Positions 45,524 through 51,651 of a stretch of DNA of 64,000 bases are shown one piece after another. Below the pieces are notes generated by a model. It was not told where the DNA came from and searched no databases. It saw nothing but the letters and a program-made list of their open reading frames with translations. The stretch is from Flavobacteriia bacterium (lineage in GTDB: Bacteria > Bacteroidota > Bacteroidia > Flavobacteriales_D > Crocinitomicaceae), in contig JACPDW010000016.1 in NCBI GenBank assembly GCA_016183815.1, forward strand, positions 1 through 64,000. Reading direction: 5' to 3'. The translations under genes were made by a program, and so were the position numbers. Positions within the stretch are counted from its first letter, which is position 1. Every line of letters starts with the position of its first letter.

Positions 45524-46696
45524 ATGAGAGAACAAATAAATATTTTTTTAGAACAATTTGATTTTGATATACGAAAATCAAAAGATGCAAGATTTGTTGA
45601 CCAAAAATGTACTCCTGACATTGTTTGTTTTATGGCTGATTGTGTTTTAAATATGATTGCAACTAAACCAACTTTTGTAATAAATGATATTTGGGAAACT
45701 CAATATTTCATTCAAAATTGTAGAGTTGTGTTTAACAAACCTTGGGCAAATGATAAAAATGCAAAAAATGAATACAATAAAGTTCTTTCGCAACCATTGA
45801 AATTACTGGCATATTCACAAATATTAAAAGTAGAAAAAATTAAAGGTTCATTGGCCTTTTCGGTAAACAATGAAGAACTTTTGGATTTCATTTCTAGAAA
45901 AGACAGAAACGCTTACAATTTTCTATATTGCTACTTTACAAAAGTTCTATCAGACAGTGGTTTTTTAAAAAATTTAGAAGAATATAAAATAGAGCATCGT
46001 AAAGGTTTAAACAACGCAAGAGAAAACCTATACAATAAATATTTTCGATTTATTTCAGGTAATACGCCAACTCGTTCTAGACTTGATATTCGAAGAATGT
46101 TTCATAAGATATTGAATATTTACGCAGTTGAGCATAATCTTCTAGGAAGTAAAGGGAAATTCACAATGACATTTTCTGAAACTATGTACAATAAAAAGAA
46201 TTGGAGAGATGTAAATAAAGAAAAATCAATTACAAGACAAGAAACATTAAGTGCTCAAGATATTGAAAAACAAGAAATTATTAATGCTTATTATGTTCAA
46301 AAAGCCATTGCACTTATTCGCAAAACACATAAGGAAAGTGAAATGAAAGACCAATGGGGTAATGGAGAAGCTACACAAGTTCATCATATTTTTTCCCGTG
46401 CTGAATTTCCAGAACTTGCGCATTATGTAGAAAATCTAATTTTACTAACAGCAACACAACATAATACAAAAGCTCATCCAAACAACAGAACTCAACAAAT
46501 AAACAAAGATTATCAATTAACTTGCTTGTTGGCTAAATCTGACAGTATTGAAAAATCTCTAAAAAAAGGGGAATTCGTTTATAGAAAAGAATCTTTTATT
46601 TTCGTAATTAACACAGGTTTATTAGTTGAATTAAGTGACAAACTTGACTTTGTAACTATTAAATCGGAATTGACAAAAATATATAATGTTGCTTAA
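45524..46696 (+). CDS. HNH-type restriction endonuclease
   Basis: A 390-residue protein whose C-terminal part has an HNH nuclease motif: VHHIFSRAEF (His287/288), ENLILLTATQHNTKAH (Asn304, His313). The N-terminal 270 residues show no known domain and presumably recognise the target. The ATG follows directly on the stop of the fused methyltransferase gene, which together with the controller gene makes the R-M assignment strong. Type IIS enzyme Eco31I is also an HNH nuclease paired with m5C/m6A methylation, so a related mode of cutting is plausible. The terminator at 46747-46788 closes the operon. Confidence 0.82.
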   Translation: MREQINIFLEQFDFDIRKSKDARFVDQKCTPDIVCFMADCVLNMIATKPTFVINDIWETQYFIQNCRVVFNKPWANDKNAKNEYNKVLSQPLKLLAYSQILKVEKIKGSLAFSVNNEELLDFISRKDRNAYNFLYCYFTKVLSDSGFLKNLEEYKIEHRKGLNNARENLYNKYFRFISGNTPTRSRLDIRRMFHKILNIYAVEHNLLGSKGKFTMTFSETMYNKKNWRDVNKEKSITRQETLSAQDIEKQEIINAYYVQKAIALIRKTHKESEMKDQWGNGEATQVHHIFSRAEFPELAHYVENLILLTATQHNTKAHPNNRTQQINKDYQLTCLLAKSDSIEKSLKKGEFVYRKESFIFVINTGLLVELSDKLDFVTIKSELTKIYNVA

Positions 46697-46746
46697 TCAA
46701 ACTCGAAAAAAGAAGGGCGAAGGCATAACATTTAGAGAACTAGCAG

Positions 46747-46788
46747 AAAAAAGCCCAAAATTAAAGCCCTGTACGTGGGCTTTTTTTT
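46747..46788 (+). terminator. Rho-independent terminator of the R-M operon
   Basis: AAGCCCA and TGGGCTT form a stem extended by A/T pairs, with an 18-nt loop, followed by eight T. It is 50 bp after the endonuclease stop. Confidence 0.85.
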
Positions 46789-46803
46789 GTTAGTTCGTGT
46801 TGA

Positions 46804-47242
46804 CCCTGTTCCGCTGGATTTGTAATCCTGCGGTTTATTCCCACTTCGCTGCATTTGTAATGCTACGTTTTATTTCAAGATTATTTTGTTCAATAGATTT
46901 CTAAAAAATGGTAGTAAAAATAAAAATTTTAGTGCCGAAGGATTGTAAATCCAACGTAGCTTAGTAGCGTTTTTAAGCTAATAATACCATATACAATTAT
47001 TAAATATCCCATAATTAAAAAGTATCCCCGAAAAAAAAATCGGGATAATAATATACCGAAACAATATGTAAATAGACCAATTTTATTGGACTATCTTGAA
47101 TATGTATTCGGTACAAGAGCGACTTTTTTTAAACTTGATACTTTGAAAAAAGTAAAATAAATATTAATGAAAGTTGCTTAAAATGGAAATATTTGCTTAT
47201 TTTTGAGTTGAGTTTAAATAAAAAAGGAGGTTATTAGACGAA
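46804..47242 (+). repeat. Long direct repeat, copy 2 (right of the R-M operon)
   Basis: About 438 bp nearly identical, in the same orientation, to 42121-42552. Differences are scattered single bases and short indels, mostly near the right end (an extra GGAGGTTA-like segment before TTAGACGAA). Its REP-like palindrome is at 46811-46833. Homologous recombination between the copies would delete the R-M operon as a circle. Confidence 0.9.
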
Positions 47243-47300
47243 TTTAGGTTATACATCAGCATTGAAGTACACACTTAATAAAATAAATGTTAAATAATTT

Positions 47301-47318
47301 GTTTCCTAAATAAGAAAC
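47301..47318 (+). promoter_or_regulatory. Operator of higBA
   Basis: An imperfect palindrome, GTTTCCTAAATAAGAAAC, lies between a TTTG (47298-47301) and a weak -7 box TTTTTTTG (47320-47327). The position suits repression by HigA. Confidence 0.45.
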
Positions 47319-47347
47319 TTTTTTTTGCATAAAATTAACATATTTAA

Positions 47348-47692
47348 GTGAAAGAATATAAATTTAGAGTTAAGTTTTTGGAAGAAGTAAAACAATTTTT
47401 GGACAAATTAGATGAAAAATCCAGAGACAAAATAATTTACAATATTTGGAAAGCTCGTAGCTCAAATGACAAAGACCTTTTTAAAAAACTTCAAGACAAA
47501 ATATGGGAATTTAGAACAAAGTATAATAAATTTTATTTTCGACTTTTTGCGTTTTGGGACAAGTCAGACAAAAATGATACTGTTGTAATTTCCACTCATG
47601 GTTTGATAAAAAAGACAGACAAAATTCCAAAAAGTGAAATTGAACACGCTGAAAAATTGAGAGAAAAATATTTTAAAAATAAAAAGTTATGA
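47348..47692 (+). CDS. higB: HigB-like toxin (phage-derived Gp49-like family)
   Basis: A 114-residue RelE-superfamily toxin with GTG start. It begins KEYKFRVKFLEEVKQFLDKL and contains DLFKKLQDKIWEFRTKYNKFYFRLFAFW, the pattern of HigB/Gp49 proteins, then THGLIKKTDKIPKSEIEHAEKL. These cut mRNA on the ribosome. The toxin gene comes first and overlaps its antitoxin by 4 bp, the reversed gene order typical of higBA. It lies beside long repeat copy 2 and may help keep the R-M island in place. Confidence 0.85.
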   Translation: MKEYKFRVKFLEEVKQFLDKLDEKSRDKIIYNIWKARSSNDKDLFKKLQDKIWEFRTKYNKFYFRLFAFWDKSDKNDTVVISTHGLIKKTDKIPKSEIEHAEKLREKYFKNKKL

Positions 47693-47997
47693 AAACATAT
47701 AGTTTAGAAGATTTAACTGATAAATATATCGGTAAAAAAGGCACAAAAAAAAGAGATGAGTTTGAAAATGAACTTCGACTTGATTTGTTGGGTAAAGCTA
47801 TAAAACAAGCTAGACAAGAACGAAATTTGACACAAGAAGAACTTGGCGAAATGGTGGGAGTAAAAAAAGCACAAATATCAAAAATTGAAAATAGTACAAC
47901 TGACGCTAGGTTTACAACTATTCTAAAAGTTTTTGAAGCATTGGGAGCAAGAGTGATATTTAATGTTGAACTAAACAACAGAAAAATAGCCTATTAA
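47689..47997 (+). CDS. higA: HigA-like antitoxin, XRE family
   Basis: A 102-residue helix-turn-helix protein. The HTH occupies about 40-92 (RNLTQEELGEMVGVKKAQ then ISKIENSTTDARFTTILKV). The N-terminal 35 residues (MKTYSLEDLTDKYIGKKGT) should wrap the toxin. The overlap with the toxin gene gives coupled translation. It probably represses the operon through the palindrome at 47301-47318. Confidence 0.85.
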   Translation: MKTYSLEDLTDKYIGKKGTKKRDEFENELRLDLLGKAIKQARQERNLTQEELGEMVGVKKAQISKIENSTTDARFTTILKVFEALGARVIFNVELNNRKIAY

Positions 47998-48096
47998 TTA
48001 ATGCCGAAATAAAAAGTAGTATTTATACATTTTTTTCCAATTGTTCTGAAAATTGCAGTTAGCGAGAAATGTAGAACAAATTAAAAGAAATACAAA

Positions 48097-48103
48097 AAAG
48101 GAG
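48097..48103 (+). promoter_or_regulatory. Strong Shine-Dalgarno sequence
   Basis: AAAGGAG ends 9 nt before the ATG at 48113. Such a site is unusual in this window, where other genes lack one. It settles the start of the DHFR-like gene and hints that the gene came from elsewhere. Confidence 0.6.
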
Positions 48104-48112
48104 AAACACAAA

Positions 48113-48682
48113 ATGAGAAAATTAAAACTTCAATTACAAATTACAATTGACGGTTTCATTTCGGGACAAAATGGAGAAATGGATTGGATGAAATTTCCTT
48201 GGACAGATGATATTATGAATTATGTACGAGAAATAACAGAAAATGTTGACACTATTGTTTTAGGAAGAAAACTCGCAGAAGGCTTTATTCCTCATTGGGA
48301 AAATGTTGCTAAAGATCCAAATAATCCTGAATATGAAGGAGGAATAAAATATTCAACAACTCCAAAAATTGTTTTTACTAAAACAATTGATAAGTCTATA
48401 TGGAAAAATACAGAAGTTTCTAATGGAGATTTTATAGAAGAAATAAATAAACTTAAAAATCAAAATGGTAAAGACATAATAGTTTATGGAGGAGGAACAT
48501 TTGTTACTTCATTAATTAATGCAGGATTAATTGACGAATACCATTTATTTATCAATCCAACAGCTATTGGTAGCGGAATGACAATTTTTAAAGGTTTAGA
48601 TAAGAATTTAAAACTAAAATTAAAAACATCAAAACAATTTGACTGTGGTATAACTTTAACCTGCTATGAACTTGATAAATAG
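48113..48682 (+). CDS. Dihydrofolate reductase family protein (RibD C-terminal-like)
   Basis: 189 residues from ATG 48113, chosen because a Shine-Dalgarno sequence precedes it; the frame continues up to 48053 without signals. It has the DHFR/RibD reductase fold: LQLQITIDGFISGQNGEMDW at the start, TIVLGRKLAEGF, DIIVYGGGTFVTSLINAGLIDEYHLFINPTAIGSG. Such proteins are common, often of unknown substrate, and some lower sensitivity to antifolates. It stands alone between the higBA and mazEF modules in the accessory island. NADPH-dependent reduction is the likely chemistry. Confidence 0.82.
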   Translation: MRKLKLQLQITIDGFISGQNGEMDWMKFPWTDDIMNYVREITENVDTIVLGRKLAEGFIPHWENVAKDPNNPEYEGGIKYSTTPKIVFTKTIDKSIWKNTEVSNGDFIEEINKLKNQNGKDIIVYGGGTFVTSLINAGLIDEYHLFINPTAIGSGMTIFKGLDKNLKLKLKTSKQFDCGITLTCYELDK

Positions 48683-48719
48683 AAATGATTAAACAACTAC
48701 CTACTACAAAAAAGGTTAA

Positions 48720-48762
48720 ATCCCTGCTCTGCTAGACTTGTAACTCGCTCCGCTGGATTTAT
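48720..48762. repeat. Degenerate REP-like remnant
   Basis: CCGCTGGATTTA preceded by CTGCTAGACTTGTAAC resembles broken copies of the CCGCTGGATT palindrome in the long repeats. No full hairpin is left. Confidence 0.35.
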
Positions 48763-48923
48763 TTTAAAAATGTAATTTAAAGAAAAAACATTATTTACTT
48801 TTATGAAGTACTTGTTAAATTAAAGTATTGTTCATTAGATATTTCTACAACAGGAGAATTACTCTTGAACAGACATTAAAAGAAACTTGTAAATTTCTCA
48901 TTCAAAAAATTTTCAAAATTAAA

Positions 48924-48965
48924 TTTGGTTTATTGAATTAAATGTAATAACTTTGTAATTACAAA
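48924..48965 (+). promoter_or_regulatory. Promoter and operator of mazEF
   Basis: TTTG (48924-48927), a 20-nt spacer and TAACTTTG (48948-48955) fit the consensus. A perfect 14-bp palindrome, TTTGTAATTACAAA (48952-48965), overlaps the -7 box and transcript start, as expected for MazE autorepression. Confidence 0.65.
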
Positions 48966-48975
48966 AAAAACATTT

Positions 48976-49221
48976 ATGGACATTTCAGTAATACCAATAG
49001 GAAACTCGAAAGGAATTCGATTATCCAAAACCGTGATTGAAAAATATAATATTCAAGATACAGTTGAACTCATTCTTGAAAAAGGGTTTATGATTCTTAA
49101 ACCCAAAACCGCACCGAGAAAAGATTGGGAAAAATCATTTAAGAAAATGCACGAAAATGGCGACGATAAATCTTTAATGTCCGACGTTTTTGACGACGAA
49201 AATTTTGAGGAATGGTCTTGA
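48976..49221 (+). CDS. mazE: MazE-like antitoxin, AbrB/SpoVT fold
   Basis: An 81-residue protein. The N-terminal swapped-hairpin DNA-binding domain is clear: ISVIPIGNSKGIRLSKTVIE followed by VELILEKGFMILKP. The acidic C-terminus (SDVFDDENFEEWS) is the flexible toxin-binding tail. It overlaps the toxin gene by 10 bp. The palindrome at 48952-48965 is its likely binding site. Confidence 0.88.
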   Translation: MDISVIPIGNSKGIRLSKTVIEKYNIQDTVELILEKGFMILKPKTAPRKDWEKSFKKMHENGDDKSLMSDVFDDENFEEWS

Positions 49222-49535
49222 AACAATATCAAATCGTATTAGTTAATCTTGACCCAACAATTGGAAGTGAAATGAAAAAAACTCGACCATGTATAATTAT
49301 TTCACCCGACGAAATTAATCGACATTTACAAAGTGTTGTAATAGCTCCATTGACAAGTACTTCAAAACCTTATCCGACTCGAGTTTTGGTAAAACATAAT
49401 AAACAGAAAGGATGGGTCGTACTTGATCAAATTAGAACAATCGACAGAAGACGTGTAATCAAAGCATTTGACTCACTCACTGAAAAAGAAATTAATAATG
49501 TTAAAGCGATAATAAAGGAAACATACGTTGACTAA
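49212..49535 (+). CDS. mazF: MazF-like mRNA interferase toxin
   Basis: A 107-residue protein matching the MazF/PemK family: QIVLVNLDPTIGSEMKKTRP, CIIISPDEIN and VIAPLTSTSKPYPTRV, then GWVVLDQIRTIDRRRVIK. Family members cut single-stranded RNA at short sequences. ATG 49212 lies inside the antitoxin gene; TTG 49218 is an alternative. This is the last clear accessory gene before the purine genes resume. Confidence 0.9.
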   Translation: MVLKQYQIVLVNLDPTIGSEMKKTRPCIIISPDEINRHLQSVVIAPLTSTSKPYPTRVLVKHNKQKGWVVLDQIRTIDRRRVIKAFDSLTEKEINNVKAIIKETYVD

Positions 49536-49845
49536 TTGGGTAAAAAAACGGCACAAAACATTTATCCAAGTTGACCAAAAATCATTAAAAATCGAATAAA
49601 TTATTGATTCAACATCACTATTTTGTTGTTTTAATTATTTGAGTCTTTCAACTTTTGTCGATTTATAAATCGTTCAAGGAAATTGGTTCAAATTTGCACT
49701 TTTTTTTAAATTTTCCTTTTCAGCATCGTTTTCGAGCAAAAATCTAAATGTAATTCGATTATTTTCAATTCATACCTTTTACGATTTATTTTAATCATCT
49801 GATATTATTAGAAAAATTTTATTATTATTGTAAAAAATATTCAAA
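49536..49845. other. Gene-free stretch between mazF and guanine deaminase
   Basis: About 310 bp of AT-rich DNA. I see no coding frame, no hairpin with long arms and only a near match to a -7 box (TATTATTG) about 15 bp before the deaminase start. It forms the right border of the accessory island. Confidence 0.4.
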
Positions 49846-50316
49846 ATGAGTAAGGAAGATTTTATGCGAGAAGCCATTCGTTTATCTATTGAAAACGTTG
49901 ACAAAAATATTGGGGGTCCATTTGGTGCTGTAGTGGTGAAAGATGGAAAAATTATAGCTAGAGGTTCGAATCAAGTTACTTCATCTAATGATCCTACAGC
50001 TCATGCAGAAGTTGTTGCCATTAGAGAAGCGTGCAAAGAATTGAACAGTTTTCAATTAGACGATTGTGAAATTTATACCAGTTGTGAACCTTGTCCAATG
50101 TGTTTAGGAGCAATCTATTGGGCTCGACCAAAAAAAGTATATTACGCCAATACTAAAAAAGACGCTGCTGAAATTGATTTTGATGACCAATTTATATATG
50201 AAGAGATTGAGTTGAATTTGAACAATAGGAAATTACCTTTTGAACAAATGTTGAGAGAGGAAGCACTAATTGCATTTAAAAATTGGAAAAACAAATCCGA
50301 TAAAATTGAGTATTAA
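49846..50316 (+). CDS. guaD: Guanine deaminase, CDA-fold type
   Basis: A 156-residue zinc enzyme that converts guanine to xanthine. It resembles the Bacillus subtilis GuaD type closely: IGGPFGAVVVKDGKIIA, NDPTAHAEVVAIREACK (His and catalytic Glu), CEPCPMCLGAIYWARP (two zinc Cys) and the diagnostic FDDQFIYEEI. tRNA adenosine deaminase TadA lacks that last motif. Its product is the substrate of the xanthine dehydrogenase at 36.8-40.5 kb. The stop overlaps the start of the MazG-like gene by one base. Confidence 0.9.
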   Translation: MSKEDFMREAIRLSIENVDKNIGGPFGAVVVKDGKIIARGSNQVTSSNDPTAHAEVVAIREACKELNSFQLDDCEIYTSCEPCPMCLGAIYWARPKKVYYANTKKDAAEIDFDDQFIYEEIELNLNNRKLPFEQMLREEALIAFKNWKNKSDKIEY

Positions 50317-50642
50317 TGGGACTAAAAACGTATCAAAAAAATGTTGATGCTTGGATAAATGAACATGGAGTTCGTTATTTTTCTGAGTTAACTAACATGG
50401 CTATTTTAACTGAAGAAATAGGTGAGGTTGCGAGAATTATTTCTCGAAGGTATGGGGAACAAAGTGAAAAAGAATCTGATAAAAATTTAGATTTAGGAGC
50501 CGAACTTTCAGATGTTTTGTTTGTCATTTTTTGTTTAGCTAATCAAACAGGGATAGACCTTGAAAAAAGTTTTGAATCAAATATGATAAAAAAAACAGAA
50601 AGAGATAAAAACAGACATAAAAACAACGAAAAACTTAAATAA
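50316..50642 (+). CDS. MazG-like nucleotide pyrophosphohydrolase
   Basis: A 108-residue all-alpha NTP pyrophosphohydrolase. The metal-binding motifs are LTEEIGEVARII (ExxE) and LGAELSDVLFVIFCLA (ExxD), in the single-domain MazG arrangement. It would hydrolyse (d)NTPs, perhaps non-canonical ones. The ATG overlaps the last base of the guanine deaminase stop, so the two are translated together, which suggests a role in purine housekeeping. Confidence 0.85.
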   Translation: MGLKTYQKNVDAWINEHGVRYFSELTNMAILTEEIGEVARIISRRYGEQSEKESDKNLDLGAELSDVLFVIFCLANQTGIDLEKSFESNMIKKTERDKNRHKNNEKLK

Positions 50643-50982
50643 GAGAGTTTGAAAATATAAAAATAAAGATTTATACATTGATTTAAAATTTTATCTAAGA
50701 TAAATATTCATTTTTATAATACCTTTTCAATCGAATATTTTTTGATATTTTTTAGACCATTTTGCTTGAGAAAGCTAGTTGACAAAAGATATCTAAAATT
50801 TGATTAGTAATTTAATCAAATATCAAAATTTTGAGTTCTTAATAGTTCCAGAAAAAAAAGGACTTAAAAATAACTTATTTTTTAAAAAAAAAATTATAAA
50901 TATTTTGAACATTCCATCAATAAATTTTTATCATATTTTGTGTAATTGATCTATAAAATGTACATTTGTAGGAATAAAAAAT
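50643..50982. other. Gene-free stretch before the PIN module
   Basis: 340 bp of AT-rich DNA with two inverted repeats: TTATCT-A-AGATAA at 50691-50703 and TTTGATTA / TAATCAAA at 50799-50820 (6-nt loop). The first may end transcription of the guanine deaminase operon. The right end holds the PIN promoter. No coding frame is supported. Confidence 0.45.
50938..50968 (+). promoter_or_regulatory. Promoter and operator of the PIN module
   Basis: TTG (50938-50940), a 20-nt spacer and TACATTTG (50961-50968) fit the consensus. A perfect 12-bp palindrome, AAATGTACATTT (50956-50967), overlaps the -7 box. Confidence 0.6.
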
Positions 50983-51444
50983 ATGAAGCAACGATTTTAC
51001 TTTGACACTTCTGTTTTTGGTGGTGTTTTCGACAAAGAATTTGAAGAAGAAACACTTCAACTTTTTGAGCGTGTAAAATTAGGTAAAATTATTTGTCTGT
51101 ATTCAGATTTAACTGAAACAGAATTATTAAAAGCACCTGATAATGTTAAGGTTTACTTTTTTAAGTTACCTAAAGAAAATACTGAGCGTTTAATTATAAA
51201 TAAAGAAATAATAGAACTTGCTCATCTTTATATTGAAGAAAAAGTTGTTGGAAAAACAAGCTTTGATGATTGTTTACATATTGCAACTGCAACTTTGAAT
51301 AAAGCAGATATTTTAGTTAGTTGGAACTTTAAACATATTGTTAATGTTTATAGAATTAGAGGATACAACTCTGTCAATTTAAAAATGAATTATTTTTCTT
51401 TAGAAATACGTTCACCAAAAGAAATTTTAGAATATGAAGACTAG
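50983..51444 (+). CDS. PIN-domain toxin
   Basis: A 153-residue PIN ribonuclease. Acidic residues are in FYFDTSVFGG (Asp8), LTETELLKA and KTSFDDCLHIATA, and ADILVSWNFKHIV is the usual final motif. Single PIN proteins of this size are mostly VapC-type toxins that cut RNA. The gene precedes a 52-codon gene and overlaps it by 11 bp; the toxin-first order is unusual for vapBC but known for this PIN branch. The promoter carries a palindrome over the -7 box. Confidence 0.85.
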   Translation: MKQRFYFDTSVFGGVFDKEFEEETLQLFERVKLGKIICLYSDLTETELLKAPDNVKVYFFKLPKENTERLIINKEIIELAHLYIEEKVVGKTSFDDCLHIATATLNKADILVSWNFKHIVNVYRIRGYNSVNLKMNYFSLEIRSPKEILEYED

Positions 51445-51592
51445 ACAAAAAACAAACGAAAAAAAAATTGATACAGTCAAAACATTTCGAGAAATTAAAG
51501 AAAAAATTTCAAAAGATTTAGTAGAAAAATCTTCTGAACAAATTATTGAATATCTAAAAAAAAATAGTTTAAAACTACAAACTAATAATTAA
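51434..51592 (+). CDS. Short antitoxin-like partner of the PIN protein
   Basis: 52 residues, starting MKTRQKTNEKKIDTVKTF and ending LQTNN; strongly charged and probably helical. DTVKTFREIKEKISKDL resembles the short proteins that often accompany PIN genes of this branch (pattern VKxxRxIRxKIxxE). The ATG lies 11 bp inside the PIN gene, which implies coupled translation. It has the right size and position for an antitoxin; binding to the toxin or to the palindromic operator is inferred. Confidence 0.65.
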   Translation: MKTRQKTNEKKIDTVKTFREIKEKISKDLVEKSSEQIIEYLKKNSLKLQTNN

Positions 51593-51614
51593 TATAGTTG
51601 CTATATTTCACTTA

Positions 51615-51629
51615 AATTTACCCCCCCCA
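51615..51629. repeat. Second G8/C8 tract with the same flanks as the one at 430-444
   Basis: AATTTACCCCCCCCA is identical over 15 bp to the sequence around the G8 tract of the left-edge secreted protein. Here it lies between the PIN module and the fumarase stop, outside any gene. Confidence 0.7.
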
Positions 51630-51651
51630 AAAAAACTCTTAGTATCTTTAG

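Larger units (their letters stand above)
46697..47347. other. Intergenic region with terminator and long repeat copy 2
   Basis: Contains in order the boundary string GGCATAACATT (46720 on), the R-M terminator, the second long repeat, a boundary-like GGTTATAC (47247 on) and the control region of higBA. No coding frame is supported. Confidence 0.6.

Noticed and set aside
42121-47242. Classic insertion sequence or composite transposon
   Set aside because: The flanking repeats encode no transposase and no clear terminal inverted repeats or target duplications are seen.
51621-51628. Second C8 tract as a phase-variation switch
   Set aside because: It lies between stop codons, outside any reading frame and not near a promoter; only the shared motif is of interest.
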